Shown here in pieces: positions 22,032 to 35,219 of a stretch of DNA of 64,000 nucleotides. A program made the position numbers and the translations under genes. The stretch spans positions 40,221,001-40,285,000 of the forward strand of contig NC_080557.1 of assembly GCF_030253575.1 (NCBI RefSeq), given 5' to 3'. The notes under the pieces are model-generated. The model did no database searches. It had not been told where the DNA came from and worked only from the letters and a program-made list of their open reading frames with translations. The DNA is from Rhododendron vialii (lineage: Eukaryota; Streptophyta; Magnoliopsida; Ericales; Ericaceae). Within the stretch, counting starts at the first letter, position 1. Every line of letters starts with the position of its first letter.

Positions 22032-24352
22032 AGTGGCAAAATCTGCTTTCGGTTTGGCAAGAGAAACTAATGAATTGAAAAATAAGGCCATTAAATGGTT
22101 TATGCATTTAAATATAAAATAGTGAATTGTCTGCACGCGAGGAGCACAATTTAGGCCCATTAAATGAACTTAGGCAAAAGAATATATCTACAGGACATGA
22201 AGAGAATCAGAAATTGGAATATATCTGTGAACGTTATAGATCCTTAATTTTGTAAGCCCTTTTTTTTTTTTTCACTGGTAAACCTTCGCTGTGGACTCTC
22301 AATTTATTTGTCCAGCTCTAGAATGCTTTAATTGACTTTCTATTACTCACTCCGTTCCTTTTTAAGTGTTAGTTCTACGTGCCATTTTCAATGACCTATA
22401 TTCTCAATGTACATTGTGAGAAATATGCAATATGAATCTTGTTTGATAGATCTCAATTATTTCTATAAGTCAGTGAATTTAAAAACATAATACATAATAT
22501 ATATCGAGATATATAAGTCATTGAAAATGGCAAGCAGAACAGTAGTGGAAACTTTAAAAATGGACAGATGGAGTAGTTAATTCCCCAATCTTGTGTGTTC
22601 GTGCATGATAACGCAAAATAACTTTGACACCACTTTAAAGAATTCAATTTTTAACTTTCTGTGAGACATCGTCAACCACTAATTGCATGACACTTCTAAC
22701 AATGCCATAGGTGCCAAATGAATGCCTGGACCACTGCCTCTCTCATTATGCTAGAAAATTCCCCACAGAAGGATGTTGTGGGCCCCACCAAACTCTGTGC
22801 TAGAGGCGGTGGTTTATGCAATGGTTCATAACTTAGCGTTAGCATAAAAAAACCCTGTGTAACTGCTTGAATTAGGTGCTAAGAGCTGGTATTTGCTGAA
22901 ATTGAGATACGGATGCTGATATTACATGCTTGAATGCAAAAATCAAGAGTATAAATGCGGACATTGATATTTAAAGTTGGATTTTGTGTTATAAGTGGTG
23001 GAAATAATAAAATTAGGAACCTTAGCTTGACTATTGTGTTACCGTGGGCGAACAATCATCCAGCCTTTTGTTTTAATTAAGTGGTAGAAATTAGGGGTGG
23101 TTATGATTGTATCATGCCATAGCGTTTCTGTGTGTTGGTGCAAAATAGGGTCAGGCCATGGTTATGAATTCTGATATATGTTTTCTATGGCGAGTCTTTT
23201 TTTCCCAATCTTTCCTTTGTTTCTTTTGTTGTTTGTCCTTAAATCCTTTGCTTTACATATTTGATGAGTTTCCCATAAGAACTTTATTGTCTTTGTGTTC
23301 TGGGTTTATGTTTTCCAAAAAAAATTTCTGAATTTATTACATGTTGTGTGTCTTAGTCTGTTTTGAGGCAAAATGGATGACATGACTTTAGTGCAAAGTT
23401 GTCATTTTGCTCTCACATGTATGAGTGCGGGCACGTACAGGCAGTCAAACACATGCACTTAGCAACAACACTTCACTTGTGTTTTGGGTTCCTAAAACAC
23501 CAATAGCACTTCATGTGGTTGCTTTCATGTGTACTGAATCTTGAGTTATATTTGCAATAATACTTGGTTTAAATTAATACTTTCATCTAAATTTTGTGGA
23601 ATTGTTTGATTCCTCATACTTCCCTTCATATGACATTTGAAAAGTTTCATTGTTAATAGAGCAGCAAATTTGTTGGTACTCATCAGGGTGTGAGCTTAAT
23701 CAAATTGGGAGTTGAATGGTGATGGATGTGCCCTTGAAAAGTCAATTATGAAGTTTCGATACACCAGAATCGTGAAAGATGATGACAACGTAAATTGGAA
23801 AGTTCAAGGTGAGCTTTGCCATAATCACTATGTCTACTTTTGGTTCATCAAATCATTTTCCTATAATGTGTGAACTTAAACATTGCCTTAATTTTGGCTT
23901 AATCAATTTTGGGTACGATTAGAATAAGGCATAAGCCCGGGGTTGCTACGTATGATTAACTTTTTTTTTTCCTGCTCCACTCAAATTTGTCTTAGGTTGA
24001 TATACTGCTACTCAAAACATCGATCACTGATTGATGCTGAAAAACTCTCCCAGGTAGGCATGTCATAATGAGAGGAATTCTTATTTATTGTACCATTTTG
24101 GTGTCACTCTTGTAGTCAGTTGTGTAGGCAACATCTCATTCGTTTAAAGTTTGTTTGTCCCATTATTCTATGTAATACTAATTAAAAAGTTAGTTCAATT
24201 AATATTATCTGAGCAAACCCGAACAATTAATTACAGCAATGGTTCGAATAATTAATAGCAGCAGTGAACGATCCAGATCCAGATGTGGTCAGTCTGGTCC
24301 AGTAGTCCAAATTGACACCACTCCTGTCTGAGTGTCTGGTTCAGCTAACACC
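22032..24352. other. Upstream region of the acyltransferase gene
   Basis: No independent gene seen. Holds one Stowaway MITE (listed separately) and AT-rich DNA. A short open segment at about 23690-23811 (after CATCAG, before gtgagc) has splice-like borders and may be a leader exon of the gene starting at 24353. Confidence 0.35.
22344..22578. mobile_element. Stowaway-type MITE
   Basis: Begins TACTCACTCCGTTCC and ends inverted as GGACAGATGGAGTAG, with TA at both edges. Inner inverted parts include GCCATTTTCAATGAC against GTCATTGAAAATGGC. Termini CTCCNTCCGTYCC are the Tc1/mariner Stowaway signature. Exact right end uncertain by a few bases. Confidence 0.7.
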
Positions 24353-27300
24353 ATGGACAACAGCTCTTGGCAGCACAGAGAGCTCATATGCCTCATTCTC
24401 TATGCTCTTGTCTTCTATGTTATCGTAATTTGTCGCTCCCTCCACCTTTCCCATGGTACTCTCTCGTCTCTTTCCATAGTTAAAACAACTTAAACACTTG
24501 TGTGTGTGTGTGTGTGTATAGTGTATTTGTTCTCATTCTTCACTCCCTCTCTCTTTTCCGAGATTTGTACATGGATATGTGTGCTGTCTCTATTTGCTTC
24601 TTGATTTGATTCATTGTTTCTGTTACAGATCATTATGGAACCCTTTATGGTTTGCGTCCTGGTTGGATTGGGGGTTGGTATAATGTAAGTCCTTGTTATC
24701 TGTGTTTTTTTTTTCTTTCGAATTTGTTTCTTTTTGTTCAACGTTCTTACGGTCTTTGTGGATTATGGCCCCGCTATTTTGGTTTGTTGCTTATATTTGC
24801 TGGTGTCTTATGAGTTTATGACTGCTCGAAACCTAGTCGCCAGGAATAAAACAGTTATTTGGGAATATTTGATGTGTTAGTGGGAGACAAACTATGGATT
24901 AGACTGAAAGTTATTGAGTAATTTGCATTCCATGGACTACATTGGTCTTTGATTAAATAACAGACAACAACAGATATTGAATTGCAGGTTGTTTGAGTTC
25001 CAGTGGGTGTTTGAACTAGAACACGGTAGGAGTATATTCATGAGGTGGATGATCTGTCAGATGATTTCTCTGTTTCGGGGAGATGGGCAGTAGGCTTATT
25101 TGTTATTCCAAACCAAAATGCAAAACCCATAAAATAAATGGTGGGAATAAAAGAAGTTAGGAATCTTTACGACGTATACAGCAGTTTCAAATTCAATTAT
25201 GAAGGTATTGTTGACTTGCATCCGTATAAAACTTCAAAGTGGAGCCCTTAACTATATGTTTAAACTTCACTTCACACTACGTCCTTACATCTTGTGCCAT
25301 GGCTGCAAATTACGTGACGAGACGGTTATTCTTTCATGTGAAAATAGGTAAGTCTAAGTAGTAGCTTTTCTAAACTTCGATGAAGTTCTAAACTGGATTC
25401 TAGGATTGCTTGCTTTCTGGTTTGAGCTATTCTTATCTTAAATCTTAAGCTTACCTCGGCCGAATGCCGGTAAAAAGAGCGATGTTAAAGGTTACGAAGA
25501 GAAAACTCTTTTGACTGACTTATATCCGTTTATTATTATCATCTAGACTATGCGTTATAACGTTTTTTCCACTTCAAACCAAATGGAGTTGTGCTTTATT
25601 TAATGTATTGACTTTTTCCAGTGTTTTGATGTGAATAGAAGTGATGCCATGAAGTGGTTTGGAAGAACATTCTTTGGATTTGTCGCACCCATTTGTTGTT
25701 TGGATAACATTATGACACTCCTTGCTGCTTAGTTCCATTTTTTTATAACTCCGATGCAGTCTACGTAGTTGATTGGATTTATGTGTTTAGCAGTTTGAAA
25801 GCAACATTACCAAGCCTTTGGCTCTAATTAGCATAGTGCAAGAGATCATTTTAATCGCATCTCTGAAGCAAATGTAATGGCATTATGCTAAAGAGGTACA
25901 GTGTTTTTGGTAGAGGTTGACTCAAATATGGTTTGGATGTGGGCTATGAGGAGGTAGGAATGTGGAAGCAATCATGAAAAGATGGTCATTCTTGTGACGT
26001 ATGCCATTGACTTTGTGGTGGAGCTACTGCATGTGGTGGTCTTGGTGGCGGAGTCTGTGGACCCTTGGGTGCTAGCTTTAGTGAAGATGCTGGTGTTGGG
26101 TGCGGATACAAGGCCTTTATGGTGGTAGTTTGGGTGGTAGTTTAGGTGCTAGTTCTGGAATGCAATTCATGAGCAAATACACGTTTACTTCATTTCCATG
26201 TGGCATATACACACTAGATGTACAAATTCAGTGAATCAGTGATGCAGATAGATACAAAAAAAAATACAAAAAAAATCCACTATTTTATCAGAAACGTAAG
26301 AAAACCACTAGACAGCCTCTTCTATTACTTTAATAGATTGCATGCAACGGCAGGGGGGGGGTCCATACTTATTTTCAATCAAGTGGAGGGAGATCAATTT
26401 ATCTGCAAACTTATTGTCAGGCTGAGCCATGCAAGATTGGTTAATGCCAGACTCTTTTGGACTTCTTACATAGAAAACTATCTCGTTATTTTTACTCGTT
26501 GCAACAATTGATTTGCATTTCACTAAGTGTGAAGTATGCTCTTCACCACTTTGAAGCTCTGTTTGGTGGTTTCTTCACTACCCCTAATTACCAAATATAT
26601 CAGTTTATAGTCTATATTTTTTTTTTTTATGATGGTCGAAACAATACCTGTTCTTTGTAGTATTTTAATAAGCTTTTCTACTCATTATGATACCTGATTG
26701 CACTAGTATGAGTACATTATCCATGTGAGCATCAAACATACTTTTTTTGCCTAAAAAACCTTCCGTCTTATCTTCCCCCCCTTTGTTTTTGCTTTTACAG
26801 GATGTCTCCGATGCACAATGGAGAAATTTCCGTACAAATTTACCCATTCTTACGGTCGTTTTTGGTATTTTCACAATGGTGGCCAATATAATGAGGGCAT
26901 TCTATCATCTAGAAGCAAAGGGAATGTCAATTGTTTGGCTTTTGATATCTTTGGCTTATTTATTGTACTTGCACGGAGCTTGGTATATGCCCTATCCATA
27001 GTTGTACTAAATTTGTCATCATCCTTTCTTGATTCATTTGCTTCACTAAGTTTCTTTTTCTCTTTCTTCTTCCATGCAGCATCATCTTTGTCCTCTTTAT
27101 TGCTGTAGTTAATTTTCTCCTAGTAAAGGTGCGTATTTTGCTCATTTTGCATGCATTCTTGTTGTCATTGATTGTTTTGTTCACACCTGTTCCTTTGCAG
27201 CATTTCTTGGTTTCAAGTTATTTATGGGGAGCATGATATAGAACATCATGGCATGGCCATGTGCAACACAGGCATGGTAACATGCCTGAAAGTAGGAGTT

Positions 27301-30300
27301 CAGTTCTTTGACCCACAAAGTATGGTTAAAGATACTGGGGTAGGTCAAGGAGAGAAGAGTTAAAGACTAAGGAAAGACATGGTTGCCTTAAACTTTAGTT
27401 GAAGATATTACTTCCAATAGAGCCTATTGGAGGAATGTATTGGTTAAATTGAAGAGAAACAAAAGAGAGAAGAGGAAGAGTAAGAGTAAGAAAAAGAAAA
27501 GGGGAACGAAATATACAAATGGGCACTTTCTTATCAGTTTAGTCTGAGAAATTCAACAAGTACCCTTTTTCTATTGACAATAAGCTCTAGCACTTCACTT
27601 CAACTTGGTGTAGATATGTCTCTCATGCCCAAGCTGAAACCGCTATCCCATTTTCCTAGATGTAATGCCTCTCCACCCGAATATACTTGGTCCTGTCATA
27701 TTTAACAAGATTATGAGCAATGCCACATCACTCACATTACAAATTTGTGGACCGTCACAAATTTTTGCTATGATAGAATTGTGTTCTTTTATTCTTTGTG
27801 GCCATTTTTACTTTGAAGTTCCACTAATTTCATGATTTTCCCTATTTTTCGGCCAGTTGAGAGGCCATCGAATCGGGGGAGGGTGGAAGTGGTAAGACTA
27901 AAAAACTTGACCCGCCCAACGGTGGGATTGGGGGAGTTTAGCCATGTTGACTAGCCCCAGCTGAATAATTTCCGAATTTTCTATTGCAAGTCAATGTAAA
28001 GTGAATAGGTTGTATACTCGTTCAATTTCGGAAGTTGGAAGAAGTACTTATTACTCCTTTAGAAAGACTGTAGTCTCTTTAGATTAAAGCTTTTAGCATC
28101 CACATCTAATTGTTGTCGTATTTTACCAGATTTTTGTTTCTGCAGATATTTGGAAAGAAAAAGTACTTCCCATTTGTACTTTGGGGTTTCAACATATCTG
28201 TTCTTATATGTAACCGTGTTTTTGAGGGTTATCGGTTCTCCAGTATTGGGTGAGTATTGACTGGTTGCTTCAGTTCTTATAATATGTTGAGTAATAGTTT
28301 AGTGTGATACTTTGGGAAAACAATTGCCCTGTTCAGTTTCTCTATTTGGTCGTGATTATGTTTTCTTCTTGTGCCCAGGCAGCATTGGGCTTATTTGGAC
28401 AACTTCCGGGGTTCCTTTAGATGGCATATCTGCTTTAATTTTGGTATTTTCTTTGCCTCTTTCATTTTGTGGAATTTCAGTGGAATTGTGTTCATATGAT
28501 TCTCACCTTATGGACGTGAACTTCTTTCATCTTATGGTTTTGCTCATTCTTCTGCTATCATTTGTCATTAAGATGTTCAAATTAGTTAAATTTCTCACTT
28601 CACTCTGCCGGCACGTCGTGCTGGCATATATTGCCATGTAGAAGTGTTTCATTTTTCTCCAGAATAAAAGTACCCTCATAATGTCATTATTCTCATATTT
28701 GGAACACGTATTAGAAAAGGTTCCCACATCTTAATGACATGATGCTTCGTTGTTATTACTACTTCTCCTGTTAATGGGGTGCGGGAGGGCTAGATGGGTA
28801 CAGACCTCACCTTTGGCATTATTTTGACAGTTGCCATCGTGGAAATTTCCTTGGATATATCTTTCTGTAACCTTAATTAGTATCACTGCATGTTACGGAA
28901 TTCTTGTACTTGTGCTTAGCTATTAGATGTGGCGACTTTGCAAATAGTCTTTTGTTGGAATAACAAGGATGCAACAGTTTTGGTACTATTGAGAATTTTT
29001 GTGCATATTTTTGGGATAGCAAATACGTAGCTGGACAGACCATAGTTGCGATTTCCTTTTCCCCCCCTCCTTTTATGTATTCTCCCAAAGAATGGATTTG
29101 GAAATTAGTTCAATTGGATGAAACCTGATATTGTGGGATCATGTTTAAAGTGACCTTACATATTGTAGATATGAAATCTTTCTCGTGACTTCATAAAGAG
29201 TTTATTAGAATTTTCTTGATTGATCAAACTCGTAATGATCAAAGTCTCCCGAAAATTGTCGGGCCCCCCCATTTGTGGGACTTCCCTCATTTCAAAACAT
29301 CCAATGAACCATAAAAAATCGATTGACCTATTGAAAAAATGGGTAGGTAATTGGTTTAATCCTAGAAAGATACATCATAAAATATAGATGGGAAAAATCT
29401 TAGTTGCAGTCGCCTTTTAAACTCTGCAAGGCACTTCTCAGTCAGTAAATCTGTTACTCCGTAATTCTTTAGTTTTCAGTTGCCATTTTCCAGCAAATAG
29501 GCTGGTCATATCATATCTAATTAGCTCATAACATAATATTGCTTTTATATTAATCTCACTAATGATATCGTATCCGATTGCTTAAACCCATTTGTTTTAC
29601 TCAGATTTGTCTTCCTTTTGCAGAAGCAAAACTCATATTATCTTTTATGAATTCCATGTCTATGATCTTATTTTGGTTTATCTTGTTGACAGTTACTTTG
29701 CGCCAGATAAGCTTTGGGTATGATTATCATTGGGCATGTTGTAGTTCTCGGTTGGATCAAAAGGTATGTTAGGAGTTATATATAGGTTTTAGTATTAGTA
29801 TGTGAGGTATGGTCATTGTATTCTGTACTCTCCTCCATAAACATGTGCATTAGGGTTGAACACTTTTTTCTCATCTCTGTTAACAATACTTGTTTGTCTA
29901 AAGGTCTTTGTCGGTGTATCTTACCAAGTTGCTTGTTTCTGCCCAAACTTCAAAATAGCTTAATCTTGAGATTGTCTGGTAAACTGATTCAAAGAAATTG
30001 TGTTTCATAGTAGTTCGTGTATCAGTTACTTACTTTCTTTGGGTTTTCTTCAACTATCGTCATGATCAATTTCTTGTTGTTCGAACATTTGCAGTTGCAA
30101 TACATGTGTTAGACTTTATCTCACATCGCTCATCTAAACCACCCAAGCTTGGTTAATAAAATCTAGAGGCTACTCCACCTATTGCCAATCGGTTTTAGGT
30201 TGGAACCCTCCAAGAAATCTAACATGGTATCAGAGCTAGGTCTTGGGTGGCCTCACCTCTCGAGCAAAAGTCTTTGTCATCTAAAGTCTTTGTCACCGAG

Positions 30301-33300
30301 TCAAATCTCCTGGTTTCCTCAATTCGTACCTCCAAGTGCATCCGGACTGCACGTGAGGGGGAGTGTTAGACTTTATCCCACATCGCTCATCTAAGCCACC
30401 CAAGCTTGGTTAATAAAATCAATAGGCTACTCCACTTATTGCCAATTGGTTTTAGAGTGGAACCCTCCAAAAAATTTAACAAAATGAATTGATTGTCTCT
30501 AATTTGATTACTGCTCATAGAGTATCTTTATTTTGATGTTTTCACCTTTCTCCGATTGCAGAAGCACATTCAAAGTTGCCGTAAATGTTCATCAGGACAA
30601 AAATGCTTCCTGCTATTACAGGTTGTCTTTTAGGTTCTAGTATCACTGCAATTGCTAAATTGTAGTCTTGCTGTCATCTGGACTAATATCTTCTTTTGAA
30701 TGAACTATTTTCCTCAGGAGAGAAACCTCCAGAACAATAATTTCTCCTTGGCTGTATACCTATGTTATTTGATATATGCTCCCCTCTATATTGCTGGACC
30801 AGTTCTAAGCTTTAATGCATTTGCGTCACAGGTATTTTTTCTATATTTTTCTGTTTTTTGGTCTTTTATAGTAACAGTATAACACTCTTGTATTTTTTTG
30901 AAATTTCACCATGGTGTTTCTTTTATCCCTCTACATGCTTCCAAGTTCCAAGCGTTTGTGGCCACTTCTTTTTATAGTAGGGTCTGAACATTTACATTCG
31001 TGTTTCTTTTGTTCATGTTGCTGAAACATTTCTCAATTGCCTTGACTTTTAGTTTGAAATTTCTGAAGCTTCCATATTGGACCAATTATTTTCTCTATTG
31101 ATCTGTTTTTGCCCTTACTTATTGCTTTAGTGTATACCTTTCAGTACGTTGTAAATGATCTAATCATAGCGGTGTAATACACTCTTACTGCAGTTAGATA
31201 CCCCTCAGAAAAACTATTCACTCAGGGAAGTGGCTTGGTATGGGTTGCGCTGGGTTTTTAGTCTCTTACTAATGGAATTAATGACACATTTATTTTACTA
31301 CAATGCCTTTGCCATAAGGTGGGCCTGTTTTGAACTCCTTACACATTATCCTAAAAGTTTTCTTGTATTGAGTGTTGTTTTCTGACCAAATCATCTTGAT
31401 GCACCATCAGCGGCTTGTGGAAACAGTTATCTCCCATGGACGTTTTCATCATTGGATACGGGGTAAGGGTCGATTTGTAGGTTGTTATAATGCCAAATAG
31501 CTTTGTTTTACTACTCATGCTCTGGCATACTATTCACTAAGCTTTGTTTCATGCCGAAAATCTTGACTCTCTAAAGTACTGGAATGACATAGCCTTTGCA
31601 ATTACATCTATGTTTTTACAATGCAACAGGTTCTTAACTTCATGTGGCTCAAGTTTTCTCTAATCTGGCGCTACTTTCGCTTCTGGTCGCTTGTATGTAT
31701 TTCACTTTTATGCTTCCCCTTTCACTTGTTTCCTCTACTGCAACCATATTTAAGCTATCCAATAGGACCAAACCTGATCTAGCTCAGATCAATCTGATTT
31801 TGACAGAACAAGTTTAGCTATATTATGTTCGGAAGAAAGTCATTTATCAACTTAATCTGCAGATCAGTGGCATTGAGGTGCCTGAGAATATGCCAAAGTG
31901 TATAAATAATTGCTACAACTTAAATACTTTTTGGAAAAGTTGGCATGCTTCTTTCAACAAATGGCTTGTCAGGTGAAGCTTTCAGATTTTATCTTAAAAT
32001 TCTCTCACATTTATGGTTCTATCTGTCATATTGGTTGTGAATGACTATAATTTCAGGTACATGTACATTCCTCTTGGTGGTTCTCAAAGAAAGCTGCTCA
32101 ATGTATGGGTTATCTTCACATTTGTCGCCATATGGCATGATTTGGAATGGTACTCTTAGCTTTCATTATGCTTTCTGTTGTCTGCAAGTGTAGTTTTGTA
32201 TTTAAGGGACATACCATTTTAAATCGACTTGGCATGATTGCTTTGGCTTCAGGAAACTTCTTTCGTGGGCATGGTTAACATGCGTATTCTTTGTCCCAGA
32301 AATGATTGTGAAATCAGCAGCAACTTCTTTTCAGGTGATACTCTTCTTGTGTAGTCTATCTCCATGCTTTACAGTATGCTCTGAGTTAATGCCCCTCCAA
32401 TCCTGACACAGATCATAAAGCTATTGAATTTATGACTAATATGAATATGGAAGTCAATAGAATTTCAAAGAAATTTACGGGGCTATTTTGCTGAGTGCCT
32501 TAGATCGATCTTTCTCGCGCCCCCTGGGTATTCTCTATGTACACGCTTGTGTCGGTCGTACCCTTTTTGTTGATTTTAGAACATAACAGTAAATTTTGAT
32601 TAGCGATATGATCTGTTATGGTATGGAACTTTTATTTTGTCACTTTTCTGAGTCCTCTAGATAGGAATTCCTACTAGACAGTTGTTATTTTCATTTTTGA
32701 AAATCATCTAGAGTTTTTGTTACAGTTCGATATTTTAATCCATTTGGAATTTTTATAAACACTTCCATATTTTGCCCCTGCATGAGATCATCCTAAACAT
32801 AGTTTCAATCAGCTTTCAGTCAGGCTCCATTTCTCATCCTAAACACTTCTTAAATGGGCTGGTTGGGTTTGGCTTGTGCTCAGGTTGGATTTGCTTTGGT
32901 TAGCAACTCTTATTTTCTGGTAAAGCTTTTGTCAAGGCAATACAAAGCTTTATGCCTACATTAAATCTCACCGGGAAGGTTCAAAGAAATTTCTAAATCA
33001 ACCAACCTGATGAAGAAGCACTACTTTCTGAGTGTGGTTTTGAGTTGGTAGCATAATTACATGCTTGGGGCAGCAGTCCTTTACGTTTTCAGTCACTTCT
33101 TAACTTTCAGGATTCAGATTATCAGCTACTTAGGTGTGGGATTTGCTATTAGGTCTAGGTGATTCCTTGGGAAACAATGAAACAACAAACCCCAAATGTT
33201 AGTTCGATTAGGCTCTATTGGGCTCTTTCTCATGGCAAAGCGTCTGTCAGGGTCAAGATGATTTAGAGAATTTGCGCAACATGGAGTTTGGAAATCAAGT

Positions 33301-35219
33301 TTGAGGTCTCTTGGTGGTTGGGACTTGGGTGATTGAATTAATTGATATTCCCTGTGACTATTTAATGCTCTGTTAGCCTAGGAGTACATGGAATTGAAGT
33401 GCCTGAAATCATATGATCTTTCACTTAAATATACATTTATCTCCCACTCAGACCACTCATTAGTCAGACTTGGCTTGTAATTCTTTAGCCAAGGCATTTA
33501 AAGATTTCCTCTGCCTCTTGAATTCACTTTCTTAGATTGGAGCCCTCGTACTAAATTTTGAGAATTGATAACATGGTATGTGGACCAGTAGCTCCCAAAG
33601 AACTGCATTTTGTGTAGGAATTTTTGAGGGGTGGTTACTCCTTTCGCCGTGTATCATACACATCTGAAAAGGTTACTATGGGAAACGTCTACTATCTTTA
33701 TTTCCCTTAGAATTAGAGTTTGATTTGGAACTAGCCAGCCTGGTGGCTAATGAGTAGGCCAATTTTTTGGCTGCATTAGGGTAACCACATAAATCTTGTA
33801 AATCAGTCGACCACATATCATTTGCTGACCTACATATTATCAAGATAATATAGATTACGGTAACAACATGTTATCTGGTGGCCCACGCTTTGCTACATTA
33901 GGTAAACCATGCTGTTGGATGAAAAACTATGTTCTTTCTCTGCTTTCATCCAACATCAAAGTTTATCTAGTGTCTAAGTCTATCTGTTGTTGCACTTTTT
34001 GTTTTAAATGTTCATTCAGCTAGTACTCCTGTTTCTTTTTTGAACAAGTGTACTAATTAGTTTGGTCTCATGTCTGCTTTCAGGCCCCCAGTGCTTTTGG
34101 GGAGTTTGTTTTTCGTGAACTTAGTGCACTTGCTGGTGCTATCACAATAACTTGTCTCATGGTATGTCTACTTGCTCTTTTCGCTTCACTAATAACAGTT
34201 TGATGTTGGATGCTTACAATTCTGCTTGTAATGTCATGTCGTTAATAGATTGTGATAGTAGATTATTTTGTGGTTGTTTGGTTGGGCGTTGACATCTCAA
34301 GTTGATATGCGCCAATGCCCAGTATAAACTTGGTAAGTTAAAGTCAAGTGGTTTGTAATTGCAACTAAAGCTCATTGGATAAAGCTTTCAACTCGGAACT
34401 TGAGAAAAAAGTTTGTGGTGTGTTTGAGTTAATAGTCGTTCACTGCGGAAAATGATGCCTTGCAAATATTGCTTAAAAACACAGTAGCAGCTTGTTTCCC
34501 CCAACTAAGCGGGTTTTCAGGTTTTCAAATAGGACTTTGTAAGGGGTGGTGCCTTTGAGATGCGATTCCCAATATTCCGTCACTTCAAGCAAACCCAGAA
34601 GTTGAACTTTTCATTGCTGAAACATTAAATTAGGCAGCTATTCGATTGTGTAATATCTGTACTCTCACAGTTCATGCTTGTGTGATCACAACTGTGCGAA
34701 ACAACTATTCATGCATAGAATTAGAAATCCAAAATAATTTAAATTCCTCTAATGCTATGCACCGGAAATGATTCCTTACACGGCTCCCTAAGATCCTACA
34801 TTTATCCCTGATTTTGCTTTTTACGTGGTTAGCTTTGAGGAAGTTTAGACTAGAATAATCGTGGAGTAATTCTAAACTTTCATTTCTGCAGGTGGCTAAC
34901 CTTGTTGGTTATGTTATTGGACCGTCAGGCATGAACTGGTTGATTTCTCAATTCCTCCGAAAAGAAGGTTCATGCTCTTACCTATTGCCGTTATTTGATG
35001 AAACAAATATATTGGAGACTAACAGCTCTTTATGTTTTTTTTTTTAGGCCTACCTACTCTTGGAGGCATGTTTCTTACATTTTATGTTGGGACGAAGGTA
35101 GAAAGATAAATCTCATCTATTTCGCAGTTGCCTTGTGAGTTTTAGAAATTAACTCGAGGGGCTGGTTGATTTTGCAGCTTATGTTCCATATCCGTGACGC
35201 CAAGCAAAGGAAAGACTGA
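24353..35219 (+). CDS. GUP1: Membrane-bound O-acyltransferase, Gup1/HHAT family
   Basis: Nineteen exons join in frame to 524 residues, all with GT-AG borders: 24353-24455, 24629-24684, 26801-26982, 27080-27128, 28146-28249, 28379-28443, 29693-29763, 30562-30621, 30718-30831, 31194-31318, 31411-31462, 31630-31692, 31863-31972, 32057-32149, 32253-32334, 34084-34161, 34892-34967, 35048-35097, 35178-35219. The protein is a multi-pass membrane protein. Family marks: LRPGW near the N terminus, GQHWAYLDNFRGSFRW, SFGYDYHWA, the WHASFNKWLVRYMYIPLGG segment (His376, Asn380) and the active-site His412 in IWHDLEW. A soluble loop has CRKCSSGQKC. Yeast Gup1 acts on GPI-anchor lipids and animal HHAT palmitoylates Hedgehog; the plant substrate is unproven. 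The C-terminal FHIRDAKQRKD is basic and cytosolic in style. Introns contain a TRIM and a LINE remnant; intron 15 is 1.7 kb. Confidence 0.93.
24499..24520. repeat. TG microsatellite in intron 1 of the acyltransferase
   Basis: Uninterrupted TG run followed by TATAG. Confidence 0.85.
27290..27520 (+). mobile_element. LINE 3'-end remnant in intron 4
   Basis: Short pieces in two frames, RKDMVALNF and VEDITSNRAYWRNVLVK, resemble the conserved tail after the reverse transcriptase of plant L1-type LINEs. They are separated by a frame change and stops, so the copy is dead. Borders are approximate. Confidence 0.4.
30102..30486 (+). mobile_element. TRIM (terminal-repeat retrotransposon in miniature), fossil
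   Basis: Two direct terminal repeats of 118 bp, 30107-30224 and 30364-30481, each opening TGTTAGACTTTATC and closing with AACA. Directly after the first comes TGGTATCAGAGCTAGG, a primer-binding site for initiator Met tRNA; directly before the second is a purine tract GAGGGGGAG. Near-matching five-base flanks (ACATG and AAATG). The whole is 375 bp, noncoding, lying in intron 7 of the acyltransferase. Terminal repeats are about 93-95% alike by eye, so it is moderately old. Confidence 0.85.

Noticed and set aside
24490-24741. 83-codon minus-strand ORF over acyltransferase exon 2
   Set aside because: Contains the CA microsatellite and the antisense of exon 2; no independent support.
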